Shown: one piece after another, positions 43,073-51,530 of the stretch
Layout of the letters: each line of letters starts with the position of its first letter
Numbering within the stretch: the first letter of the stretch is position 1
Source: an uncultured Clostridium sp.
GTDB lineage: Bacteria > Bacillota > Clostridia > TANB77 > CAG-508
DNA length: 64,000 bases
NCBI GenBank assembly: GCA_900552555.1
Contig: URZW01000006.1
Coordinates: 21,365 to 85,364, forward strand
Reading direction: 5' to 3'
Made by a program: the position numbers and the translations under genes
The notes under the pieces: generated by a model
Database searches by the model: none
What the model saw: only the letters and a program-made list of their open reading frames with translations
What the model was told of the DNA's origin: nothing

Positions 43073-44941
43073 ATGGGAAAAATTATAGGAATTGACTTAG
43101 GAACAACAAACTCATGTGTAGCAGTTATGGAAGGAGGAGAGCCAGTAGTAATACCAAACGCTGAAGGTAACAGAACAACACCATCAGTAGTAGCATTCTC
43201 AAAAAATGGTGAAAGACTAGTTGGACAAATAGCAAAACGTCAAGCAGTTACAAATCCAGAAAATACTGTTATATCAATAAAAAGAAAAATGGGTACAGCT
43301 GAAAAAGTTAAAATAGAAGGTGACAGCTTTACACCACAAGAAATATCTGCAATGATTTTACAAAAATTAAAAACAGATGCAGAAAATTATTTAGGACAAA
43401 AAGTAACTCAAGCAGTTATTACAGTACCTGCATACTTTAATGATAGCCAAAGACAAGCAACAAAAGATGCTGGTAAAATAGCAGGACTTGAAGTTTTAAG
43501 AATTATAAACGAACCAACAGCAGCAGCTTTAGCTTATGGTATGGATAAAGAACAAGATCAAAAGATATTAATCTATGATTTAGGTGGAGGAACATTTGAT
43601 GTTTCTATACTAGATATTGGTGACGGTGTATTTGAAGTTTTATCTACAAGTGGTAACACACATTTAGGTGGAGATGATTTTGATAATAAAATTATTGATT
43701 ACTTAGTAGATGAATTCAAAAAATCAAATGGAATTGATTTAAGAACAGATAAAATGGCAATGCAAAGATTAAAAGAAGCAGCTGAAAAAGCTAAAATAGA
43801 ATTATCAGGTGTTCAACAAACACAAATCAACTTACCATTTATTACAGCAGATGCAACAGGACCAAAACATTTAGATGTAACTTTAACAAGATCTAAATTT
43901 GAAGAGTTAATTCATGATTTGGTAGAAGCTACAGCAGGACCAGTTAACCAAGCATTAAAAGATGCAGGATTAACGGCAAATGATATTCATAAAGTATTAT
44001 TAGTTGGTGGTTCTACAAGAGTTCCAGCTGTTCAAGAAGTTGTTAAGAGAATAACTGGTAAAGAACCAGATAAAGGAATAAACCCAGACGAATGTGTTGC
44101 AATTGGTGCATCAATTCAAGGTGGTGTTTTATCAGGAGATGTTAAAGACTTAGTATTACTAGATGTAACACCATTATCATTAGGTATTGAAACATATGGT
44201 GGAGTATTTACAAAATTAATTGAAAGAAATACAACAATACCAACTAAAAAATCACAAATATTCTCAACAGCAGCAGATGGTCAAACATCAGTAGAAGTTC
44301 ATGTATTACAAGGTGAAAGAGAAATGGCTGCATACAACAAAACATTAGGAAGATTCCAATTAACAGGAATTCCAGCAGCACCAAGAGGAGTACCTCAAAT
44401 TGAAGTAACATTTGATATAGATGCAAACGGTATAGTTCATGTATCTGCAAAAGATATGGCAACAGGAAATCAACAAGATGTTTCAATTACAGCATCAACA
44501 AACTTAACAGACGAAGATATCGACAAAGCTGTTAAAGATGCAGAAGCACATGCTGAAGAAGATAAAAAGAAGAAAGAAGAAATCGAAGTTAAAAATAATG
44601 CAGAAAGTTTAGTTTACAACAGTGAAAAGACATTAAACGATTTAGGAGACAAGATTAGTGGAGAAGAAAAAGCTAAAGTTGAAACTGAAATCGATAATAC
44701 TAAAAAAGCATTAGAAACAAACGATACAGAAAAAATCAAAGAAGCAACAGAAAAATTAACAAAAGTATTCTATGATATGTCAGAACAATTATATAAAAAT
44801 GCAAATCCAAACGGAGCAGCGGGAGTAGACCCAAATGCAGCATCAGGTAGCGGAGCAGATAATGGTTCAGATGCTAATAATGGTGGAGACAATGGAAATG
44901 TTTATGATGCTGATTACAAAGTTGAAGATGACAATAAATAA
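43073..44941 (+). CDS. dnaK: chaperone protein DnaK (Hsp70)
   Basis: 622 residues. ATPase signatures GIDLGTTNSCVAVMEGGE, YDLGGGTFDVSILDIG and LLVGGSTRVPAVQEVV; substrate-binding domain with ETYGGVFTKLIERNTTIPT; C-terminal low-complexity tail Asn/Gly/Asp-rich ending YDADYKVEDDNK. Normal length. AGGGAGG ribosome binding site. Upstream region has the REP pair. Confidence 0.98.
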   Translation: MGKIIGIDLGTTNSCVAVMEGGEPVVIPNAEGNRTTPSVVAFSKNGERLVGQIAKRQAVTNPENTVISIKRKMGTAEKVKIEGDSFTPQEISAMILQKLKTDAENYLGQKVTQAVITVPAYFNDSQRQATKDAGKIAGLEVLRIINEPTAAALAYGMDKEQDQKILIYDLGGGTFDVSILDIGDGVFEVLSTSGNTHLGGDDFDNKIIDYLVDEFKKSNGIDLRTDKMAMQRLKEAAEKAKIELSGVQQTQINLPFITADATGPKHLDVTLTRSKFEELIHDLVEATAGPVNQALKDAGLTANDIHKVLLVGGSTRVPAVQEVVKRITGKEPDKGINPDECVAIGASIQGGVLSGDVKDLVLLDVTPLSLGIETYGGVFTKLIERNTTIPTKKSQIFSTAADGQTSVEVHVLQGEREMAAYNKTLGRFQLTGIPAAPRGVPQIEVTFDIDANGIVHVSAKDMATGNQQDVSITASTNLTDEDIDKAVKDAEAHAEEDKKKKEEIEVKNNAESLVYNSEKTLNDLGDKISGEEKAKVETEIDNTKKALETNDTEKIKEATEKLTKVFYDMSEQLYKNANPNGAAGVDPNAASGSGADNGSDANNGGDNGNVYDADYKVEDDNK

Positions 44942-44944
44942 TTG

Positions 44945-45018
44945 AGAGAAAAAAGAGGGATTTAGGGACGTTCCTTAAAATCCCTCTTTTGAGGGAAAAT
45001 GGGACAGTCCTTTTATAG
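44945..45018 (+). terminator. REP-derived terminator after dnaK
   Basis: AAAAGAGGGATTT (44951-44963) pairs with AAATCCCTCTTTT (44978-44990), and the unit continues with GGGA...TGGGAC. It is the inverted counterpart of the unit at 45204-45262. Confidence 0.7.
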
Positions 45019-45029
45019 TTTGATAAACT

Positions 45030-45199
45030 TATATATTAGGAAAGTTAAGAGATTTTCCTAATATATAAAATTAACATTGTACTGAAAATTTATGTAATAA
45101 ATTTTCGTGCGAGAATAAATTTATTGAAAATTCCAATTTTATTGAGTATGATAAAAAGTATAGTTAAGACTGAAAATTGAAAATTTTCAGATTTATTCT
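45030..45199 (+). repeat. modular three-hairpin element, copy 3 (dnaK-dnaJ spacer)
   Basis: Hairpin A: ATATATTAGGAAA/TTTTCCTAATATAT. Linker ATAAAATTAACATTG. Hairpin B: GAAAATTTAT/ATAAATTTTC flanked by TGTAC/GTGCG. Hairpin C: GAATAAAT/ATTTATTC plus GAAAATT/AATTTTC with a longer loop region. It carries the same segments, in the same order, as copies at 9121 and 30976. Confidence 0.75.
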
Positions 45200-45203
45200 T
45201 ATG

Positions 45204-45262
45204 AAAGGGGTGTCACTTAATCCCTAAAAAAAGGGATTTTAAGGAACGTCCCTAAATCCCGG
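45204..45262. repeat. REP-like unit upstream of dnaJ
   Basis: Contains AATCCCTAAAAAAAGGGATT and AAGGAACGTCCCTAAATCCC. It pairs with the inverted unit at 44945-45018, so the three-hairpin element is enclosed by an inverted pair. Confidence 0.65.
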
Positions 45263-45285
45263 AATTGAGTGAAAGGAAAAGAAAA

Positions 45286-46446
45286 ATGGCTAATAAAAGA
45301 GATTATTATGAGGTTTTAGGTGTTAATAAAAATGCCACAGATGATGAACTAAAAAAAGCTTATAGAAAAATGGCTAAAAAATATCACCCAGATGCAAACC
45401 CAGATAATAAAGAAGAAGCGGAAAAGAAATTTAAAGAAGTTAATGAAGCATATGAAACACTTTCTAATCCTCAAAAAAGAAAAATGTATGACCAATTTGG
45501 AACAGCTGACCCTCAAGGATTTGGTGGAGCTGGAGGACCATTTGGAGGTGGAAGTTATACATATTCTACTTCTGGATTTGATGGTTTTGGAGATTTTGGA
45601 GATTTAGGTGATATATTTTCATCATTTTTTGGTGGTGGTTTTGGTGGCAGACAGTCTGCTAGAAAAAATAACGGCCCAAGAAAAGGTGCAGATTTAAATC
45701 TAAGTATGGATATTACATTTGAAGAGGCTTTTTTAGGTGTTGAAAAAGAAGTTGTAATAAATAGAAATGAAACTTGTGAACATTGCCATGGAACTGGTGC
45801 AAAACCTGGAACAAACCCAATAAAATGCCCAGACTGTCATGGAACAGGGCAAGTAACACAAGTTCAAAATACAATTTTAGGTCAAGTTCAAACAACCAGA
45901 ACTTGTGGTAAATGTCATGGAACTGGTGAGGTTATTACAGAGGTTTGTGAATTCTGTAAAGGTAAAGGAACTATAAGAAAACAACCAAAAATAAAAGTTA
46001 AAATTCCAGCAGGAATTGATGATAATCAAACTGTGGTATTAAGAGGAGAAGGTGAACCAGGTAGCAAGGGTGGACCTAAAGGTGATTTATATATCACATT
46101 AAGAATTAAAAAACATAGCATATTTACAAGAAAAGGTAATAATGTTTTATGTGATATCCCAATTACTATGACTCAAGCTGCACTTGGAGCTGAACTTGAA
46201 ATACCTATGGTTGATGGAAGTAAGGAAAAATATAAAATTCCAGAGGGAACTCAAACAGGTACTAAGTTTACTATTAGAAATAAGGGCTTCAAATATGTAA
46301 ATTCAACATCAGAGGGTGATTTTGTATTTACTGTTCAAGTTCAAACTCCTAAGAGATTGACTAAAGAACAAAGAGATTTGCTTATTCAATTGGCTAAGAC
46401 GATGAATGAGCAACCTCCTGTTAAGAAAAAAGGAATTTTTGGATAA
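45286..46446 (+). CDS. dnaJ: chaperone protein DnaJ (Hsp40)
   Basis: 386 residues from the ATG at 45286 (MANKRDYYEVLGVNKNATDD); earlier in-frame starts are less likely. J domain with HPD in KKYHPDANPD, Gly/Phe-rich linker, four zinc motifs (CEHCHGTG, CPDCHGTG, CGKCHGTG, CEFCKGKG) and the C-terminal substrate-binding domain. Co-chaperone of DnaK. AAAGGAAAA-type ribosome binding site. Last gene of the operon, about 345 bp after dnaK because of repeats. Confidence 0.97.
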   Translation: MANKRDYYEVLGVNKNATDDELKKAYRKMAKKYHPDANPDNKEEAEKKFKEVNEAYETLSNPQKRKMYDQFGTADPQGFGGAGGPFGGGSYTYSTSGFDGFGDFGDLGDIFSSFFGGGFGGRQSARKNNGPRKGADLNLSMDITFEEAFLGVEKEVVINRNETCEHCHGTGAKPGTNPIKCPDCHGTGQVTQVQNTILGQVQTTRTCGKCHGTGEVITEVCEFCKGKGTIRKQPKIKVKIPAGIDDNQTVVLRGEGEPGSKGGPKGDLYITLRIKKHSIFTRKGNNVLCDIPITMTQAALGAELEIPMVDGSKEKYKIPEGTQTGTKFTIRNKGFKYVNSTSEGDFVFTVQVQTPKRLTKEQRDLLIQLAKTMNEQPPVKKKGIFG

Positions 46447-46536
46447 ATATTGTAATTTGTAGATTATCAATTTTAAATGCTTATATAATTTTAAAATGCA
46501 AATTGTATAAAAATAAATGTTATAATTTTATAACTT

Positions 46537-46578
46537 AAAAATCGAAATTAATTTAAAATGATTAATTTCGATTTTTTC
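46537..46578. terminator. bidirectional terminator after dnaJ
   Basis: Perfect 16-bp stem AAAAATCGAAATTAAT with its complement, 8-nt loop, T tract; also serves the XRE gene on the minus strand. Confidence 0.88.
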
Positions 46579-46584
46579 TTAATA

Positions 46585-46800
46585 TTAAATTTCATCTATA
46601 TTATCATTATCATTTGTTTTTAGATATTTTAAAATATCTTCATCAGAAACTTTAAGGACTTTAATAAGTTTTTTTAAAGTTTTTACAGTAGTTTTTGATT
46701 CATTATGCTCTAATCGTTGCAGATGTCTCCAGCTGATATCTATTTTTTCAGCTAATTCTTCTTGAGAAAACCCATTTTTAATACGATAATCTTTAATCAT
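46585..46800 (-). CDS. XRE-family HTH regulator, 71 aa
   Basis: A complete Cro/C1 domain: IKDYRIKNGFSQEELAEKID, then ISWRHLQRLEHNESKTTVKTLKKLIKVL. No effector domain. Divergent to the pilin-leader gene at 47039, with 238 bp between that hold direct repeats of ATAATTATG around 46829-46852 next to its own start and the partner's promoter. It likely controls one or both genes. Confidence 0.8.
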   Translation of the reverse strand: MIKDYRIKNGFSQEELAEKIDISWRHLQRLEHNESKTTVKTLKKLIKVLKVSDEDILKYLKTNDNDNIDEI

Positions 46801-46965
46801 TTAAAAGCCTCCATAATATAAATTATTGTGATAATTATGTCATAATTATGCCTAAAAAAGTATGGTAAAAATGTCACATAACTGGAGCAACAAAATCAAT
46901 TATTAAGGAAACAAAATGGGCTTTAATAATTCTTTAAATATAACGACAAAAATATCGTAAAAGTA

Positions 46966-46994
46966 TTGACGGCGTTTTAAATCAATTATATAAT
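46966..46994 (+). promoter_or_regulatory. promoter of pilin-leader gene 47039
   Basis: TTGACG at 46966-46971, 17-bp spacer, TATAAT at 46989-46994. The near-palindrome ATGACATTAATATCAT follows just downstream and could be an operator. Confidence 0.75.
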
Positions 46995-47038
46995 ATAAAT
47001 ATGACATTAATATCATAAAAAGAAAGGAATATTAAAAT

Positions 47039-49057
47039 ATGAAGGAAAAATTCAAAAGAAAAAATGCTGTAACATTAGTAGCATTGGTGATTACAATTAT
47101 TATTTTACTGTTGTTAGCTGGAATTGCAATAGCAACAATTGGAGAAAAAAATGGAATATTTGCCAAAGTAAAACAAGCAAAAAAAGCACAACTGGAAGCC
47201 GAAATGAAAGAACAATTAACAATGGGGTTGCAAGAATTACAAATAGCAAAAAAAGGCGAAGCAACATTAGATGATGTAACCCAAGACTGGGCAAACGAAG
47301 TTATATTAAAAGACTATAATCCTGAATTAATAGAAGATTCATCATACAATGGTAAATTAATGGTAATGAATAAAGATAAAATAACTGGAAAATTCATGAT
47401 AGATCAAAATTTAAATATTATTTCAACAGAATATAATGTAAATAGTATGGAAATAGAATATACGACAATTTCAAGAACCGACAATAAAGTTAGAATAAAC
47501 ATTGTTGTAAAAGATAATGTAAATGGAATTAAACAGATAGATTATCCAAAGGGTAATCCATTGAAAGTAGTTTCTGGAGTAGAGAAAAAGATTTCGATAG
47601 ATTATGATGTGGAATTAGGGGTAGAATATAGATTTGTAGTAACTTCAGGTGATGGAAGTAAGACAGAAAAAATAATAAAAATAGATGATTATTTTTATAA
47701 TGTAACAAAAACTTTAGGAGATGGAACTGCAGTAGATAATAATGCAACAAAGGCATCATATAACAAAATATTTGAAGCAACAGTATCAACAACAGGAAAT
47801 TATGTCATAACAGGCTTAACAGTGACAATGGGTGGACAAAATGTAACAACATCAGGAAATGACATTGTTGATATGAATACAGGAAAAATAAAAATTGAAA
47901 AAGTTACTGGGGATATAAATATAACGGTAACAACTAAAAAGTTGGAAATACAATATACAGCAATAGCCGTCAGTACAAGCAATAGTTCAAGTAATACAAA
48001 CTCTGAAAAAGAAAATACGATAGAAAAAGGAAATACATTATATATAAATATAATAGCATCATTAGAAGGCAATAGTTGTACAGTGGTATCAAAAGCAGAT
48101 AACTCAAAAGGAGTTCCATATCCAGTAACTGCTAATGGTAAATATGTATTTAAAGTAAGTGGAACATATAATGGAAAGACTGTAGAAGAAGAAAAAGAAG
48201 TAACACTAAATCAGTTTAAATCAGCGCCAGGAGTTGTGAAATATGATGCAGGGGATTGGACTAAAGAAGAAATAGAAGAATTGCAAAATCAAAACTTATA
48301 TATGCTGAATAAAGAAAAAACATATAATAAAATATTTAATTTAGATGATAGAGATACGGGATTAAACTTTACATTTGGAGGATTTACATATAAAGAAGAT
48401 AAAACAAATGCAGAGAATATAACAAATGGAAAAATAACTACAAATAGAAATCAAAGCATAAGTAGTTATTCGGAAGGTATAGAATATACTTCAAAGTATT
48501 CAGGATGGCAAATATTAGATAGTGAAGAAAGAGAAGGAAAAGTATATGTAAAGAAAATAACACATGCAGGAAATCCAGAAAATTTCGCATTAAAACTTAC
48601 AGATGGAAAAGATAATTTTAGAGCAGAATATTTATTGTCAGGAGGAAAGAAAAGAACAGAATTTAATACACTAAAAACAGGAAAAAAAATAAAACCAAGA
48701 AGTTGGCAAATGTATGTAGATCAAAGTCAAAAAGATTTTATAGCAAATACAACAGATAAAGATGGAAACACAATAAAAGATATACATTCGATGGATTATT
48801 ATGAGGCATTGGCAATAACAGGGAAAATAGAAGAAACTACTGAAATTAGAAATACGGGATCATATTACTGGCTTGTAACAGCTAATGAAAGTGGAACTCC
48901 AATATTATGGCTTGTAACGAACAATGGGAGTTGTGGTGTTTCAAATGGAGCATGTTTAGGTATTCGTCCTGTAGTAACAATGGCAGACGGAGTTTATATC
49001 AAAAGTGGTACAGGAACAGAAGAAGATCCATATATATTAGGAAAAGATTTTCAATAG
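47039..49057 (+). CDS. pilin-leader protein with beta-rich repeats and DUF6273-like C-terminus
   Basis: 672 residues. Leader KRKNAVTLVALVITIIILLL with Ala at the cleavage position and Ala at +5 instead of Glu. After a helical stalk come beta-rich segments (about 145-260 and 305-390). The last third has WQILDSEEREGKVYVKKITH, YYEALAITGKIEETTEIRNT, SYYWLVTANESGTPILWLVT and GACLGIRPVVTMADGVY, resembling DUF6273/fibrobacter-type lectin-like C-termini. Likely surface adhesin. AAAGGAATATT ribosome binding site, strong promoter, single gene with terminator. Confidence 0.65.
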   Translation: MKEKFKRKNAVTLVALVITIIILLLLAGIAIATIGEKNGIFAKVKQAKKAQLEAEMKEQLTMGLQELQIAKKGEATLDDVTQDWANEVILKDYNPELIEDSSYNGKLMVMNKDKITGKFMIDQNLNIISTEYNVNSMEIEYTTISRTDNKVRINIVVKDNVNGIKQIDYPKGNPLKVVSGVEKKISIDYDVELGVEYRFVVTSGDGSKTEKIIKIDDYFYNVTKTLGDGTAVDNNATKASYNKIFEATVSTTGNYVITGLTVTMGGQNVTTSGNDIVDMNTGKIKIEKVTGDINITVTTKKLEIQYTAIAVSTSNSSSNTNSEKENTIEKGNTLYINIIASLEGNSCTVVSKADNSKGVPYPVTANGKYVFKVSGTYNGKTVEEEKEVTLNQFKSAPGVVKYDAGDWTKEEIEELQNQNLYMLNKEKTYNKIFNLDDRDTGLNFTFGGFTYKEDKTNAENITNGKITTNRNQSISSYSEGIEYTSKYSGWQILDSEEREGKVYVKKITHAGNPENFALKLTDGKDNFRAEYLLSGGKKRTEFNTLKTGKKIKPRSWQMYVDQSQKDFIANTTDKDGNTIKDIHSMDYYEALAITGKIEETTEIRNTGSYYWLVTANESGTPILWLVTNNGSCGVSNGACLGIRPVVTMADGVYIKSGTGTEEDPYILGKDFQ

Positions 49058-49135
49058 AGTTATGTAAAAATTGGTATGTTTGACTGATACTTTTGTGAAG
49101 ATTTATTAAAATGTTTTAGAAACAATAAAAAATAT

Positions 49136-49177
49136 AAAAGTTGTTTTATGTGCTTAAGCTTAAAACAACTTTTTTTG
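49136..49177 (+). terminator. terminator of the 47039 gene
   Basis: AAAAGTTGTTTT pairs with AAAACAACTTTT (14-nt loop) followed by Ts. Confidence 0.8.
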
Positions 49178-49263
49178 TGATTTGTCATGTTTTACTAGAC
49201 AGAAAAACAAATAAAATGTATAATAGACAAAGAAAAACGAAAACTTTGGAGGAACCAAATAAA

Positions 49264-49734
49264 ATGAAAAAAGTACTATTCATATCAAGTACAGGAGGAC
49301 ATCTAAACGAACTATTACAACTATCTCCTTTATTTGAAAAATATGATTATCATATAATAACAGAAAAAGACAAAGCAAATGAAAACTTAAAAGAAAAATA
49401 CGGAAAAAAAATAGACTTTTTACCATATGGAACAAGAGCAAAGCTATTTACATACATATTTAAGTACTTTTATTTATGCATAAAAACAATATATTTTTAT
49501 TTAAAAATAAGACCAAATGTGATAGTAACAACAGGAACACATACAGCAGGACCAATGTGCTATTTAGGAAAAATATTTGGAAGTAAAATAATTTATATAG
49601 AAACATTTGCAAACAAAAACAAAAAAACTGCAACAGGAAGATTGATTTATCCAATTGCGGATTTGTTCATAGTTCAATGGGAAGAAATGCTAAAGTTATA
49701 TCCAAAAGCTGTATATGGAGGGTCTATTTATTAA
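49264..49734 (+). CDS. Alg14/PssD-like glycosyltransferase N-domain subunit
   Basis: 156 residues from the ATG at 49264 (MKKVLFISSTGGHLNELLQL) with TTGGAGG-like ribosome binding site upstream. STGGHLNELLQL, VIVTTGTHTAGPMCYLGK and ETFANKNKKTATGRLIYP are hallmarks of Alg14-type membrane-anchor halves. It pairs with the Alg13-type half at 49889 to make one GT28-like transferase, used in surface polysaccharide synthesis. Note the 134-bp element lies between the halves. Confidence 0.85.
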   Translation: MKKVLFISSTGGHLNELLQLSPLFEKYDYHIITEKDKANENLKEKYGKKIDFLPYGTRAKLFTYIFKYFYLCIKTIYFYLKIRPNVIVTTGTHTAGPMCYLGKIFGSKIIYIETFANKNKKTATGRLIYPIADLFIVQWEEMLKLYPKAVYGGSIY

Positions 49735-49736
49735 AA

Positions 49737-49870
49737 TGTCCTTTTGGGGACGGTTCTTTTTGGGACATTTTCTAAAAAAATAATATTGCTGAAAGTCTTT
49801 ATATATAAGAAAAGTTAGAAATGCCTTGAGTAAAATTAATGTCCCAAAAAGAACCGTCCTCAAAAGGACA
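49737..49870. mobile_element. 134-bp inverted-pair element (REP/MITE), copy 2
   Basis: Arms 49737-49767 and 49840-49870 match those at 12024-12157 and enclose exactly 72 bp again. The spacers share GAGTAA...ATTAA and little else. Inserted between the two glycosyltransferase halves; the right arm ends 7 bp before the next ribosome binding site. Confidence 0.8.
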
Positions 49871-49888
49871 AAAAATGAGGAGAAAATT

Positions 49889-50368
49889 ATGATACTAGTA
49901 TTATTAGGAACGCAAAATAATAGTTTCCACAGGTTGTTAGAAGAAGTGGAAAAAAATATAAAAGATAAAACAATAAATGAAGAAGTAATTGTGCAAGCTG
50001 GATATACAAAATATAAAACACATAGAATGAGAGTAATTGATTTAATGTCGAAAGAACAATTATCAAAATTTCAGGATGAAGCAAGTTTGATAATAACACA
50101 TGGAGGTGTTGGGTCAATTGTTTCTTCTATTGAAAAAGGTAAGAAAGTTATAGCTGTACCAAGAAAACATGAATATGGTGAGCATGTAAATAATCATCAA
50201 ATTCAAATTGTTAAGGATTTTAATGATAAAGGTTATATAATAGGAATTGAAAATGTTGAAGATTTAAAAGATGCAATAATAAAATCAAAAACATTTGAAC
50301 CTGTAAAATATCAACCTAATAATCAAAAAATGTTGAAGATAATAGAAAATTTTATTGAAAATACATAA
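49889..50368 (+). CDS. Alg13/PssE-like glycosyltransferase C-domain subunit
   Basis: 159 residues from the ATG at 49889 (MILVLLGTQNNSFHRLLEEV) after GAGGAG. SLIITHGGVGSIVSSIEKGKKVIAVPRKHEYGEHVNNHQ is the nucleotide-sugar binding motif of the GT28 C-domain. Expected partner of the preceding gene. Upstream frame from 49826 is only the translated repeat arm. Confidence 0.88.
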   Translation: MILVLLGTQNNSFHRLLEEVEKNIKDKTINEEVIVQAGYTKYKTHRMRVIDLMSKEQLSKFQDEASLIITHGGVGSIVSSIEKGKKVIAVPRKHEYGEHVNNHQIQIVKDFNDKGYIIGIENVEDLKDAIIKSKTFEPVKYQPNNQKMLKIIENFIENT

Positions 50369-50377
50369 ACAGATTTA

Positions 50378-50437
50378 AGGAGTGTCCCAGTGTCCCTATT
50401 AGAAGGGAGTTTAAGGAACGTCCCTAAATCCCGAAAG
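50378..50437. repeat. REP-like unit between alg13-like gene and ruvB
   Basis: AGGAGTGTCCC, an AAGGGA hairpin and AAGGAACGTCCCTAAATCCC, as at 45204 and 23050. Confidence 0.6.
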
Positions 50438-50446
50438 GATAAGACG

Positions 50447-51475
50447 ATGAATGAAGAGAGAATAATTAATCCTGAGTTAGAGAATATGGGTGAAGAAAGA
50501 TTAGAAAATACATTAAGACCCCAAACTTTGGATGAATATATTGGACAAGATAAAGTAAAAGAAAATATGAAAATTTACATTGAAGCTGCTAAAAAAAGGG
50601 GAGAGGCGCTGGATCATGTTTTGTTATATGGACCTCCAGGGCTTGGAAAAACAACACTTTCAAATATTATCGCAAATGAAATGGGGTCAAATATAAAAAT
50701 TACATCAGGACCAGCAATCGAAAGACCTGGAGATTTGGCATCATTGTTAACCAATTTGGCAGAAAATGATGTGCTTTTTATAGATGAAATTCATAGATTA
50801 AGCAAAAATGTTGAAGAAATCTTGTATCCAGCACTTGAAGATTATACAATAGATATAATGATTGGAAAAGGACCAAGTGCAAGGTCAATAAGATTGGATT
50901 TGCCTAAATTTACACTAATTGGAGCAACTACGAAAGCTGGTTCTTTAACAACACCATTAAGAGACAGATTTGGAATAGTAAATAGATTAGAATTGTATTC
51001 TGTTGAAAATTTAAAGAAAATTGTTAAAAGGTCTGCTAAAATATTGGAAGTTGAAATAGATGACCAAGCTGCAGAAGAAATAGCTAGAAGGTCAAGAGGC
51101 ACACCAAGAATTGCAAATAGATTGTTAAAAAGAGTTAGAGATTATGCAGCGGTTTTGGGTGATGGAGATATTAATTTAAAAATTGCTAAACATGCTCTAA
51201 ATAAACTTGAAATTGATGAATTAGGTTTGGATGAAATTGATAGAAAATTATTAGATACAATGATTGTTCAATATGCTGGTAGACCTGTAGGAATAGAGGC
51301 ATTGGCTGTGACTGTTGGTGAAGAAGTTGATACAATTGAAGATGTATATGAACCATATTTGATTCAAATTGGTTTTATATCTAGAACTTTAAGAGGTAGA
51401 GTTGTGTTGCCCCCAGCCTATAAACATTTGGGATATGAATACGAAGGGGAAAATGGTCAACAGAGGTTTATTTAA
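50447..51475 (+). CDS. ruvB: Holliday junction branch migration ATPase RuvB
   Basis: 342 residues from the ATG at 50447 (MNEERIINPELENMG); earlier frame is the repeat. Walker A YGPPGLGKTTLSNII, Walker B FIDEIHRLSK, sensor GATTKAGSLTTPLRDRFG, and the C-terminal winged helix ending GRVVLPPAYKHL. Normal length. AAAGGAT ribosome binding site. ruvA and ruvC are not adjacent. Confidence 0.97.
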   Translation: MNEERIINPELENMGEERLENTLRPQTLDEYIGQDKVKENMKIYIEAAKKRGEALDHVLLYGPPGLGKTTLSNIIANEMGSNIKITSGPAIERPGDLASLLTNLAENDVLFIDEIHRLSKNVEEILYPALEDYTIDIMIGKGPSARSIRLDLPKFTLIGATTKAGSLTTPLRDRFGIVNRLELYSVENLKKIVKRSAKILEVEIDDQAAEEIARRSRGTPRIANRLLKRVRDYAAVLGDGDINLKIAKHALNKLEIDELGLDEIDRKLLDTMIVQYAGRPVGIEALAVTVGEEVDTIEDVYEPYLIQIGFISRTLRGRVVLPPAYKHLGYEYEGENGQQRFI

Positions 51476-51530
51476 AATATTAGTTACAAAAATAGTGTTA
51501 AATTTAAAATGGATATAATGGGAGTAACAA

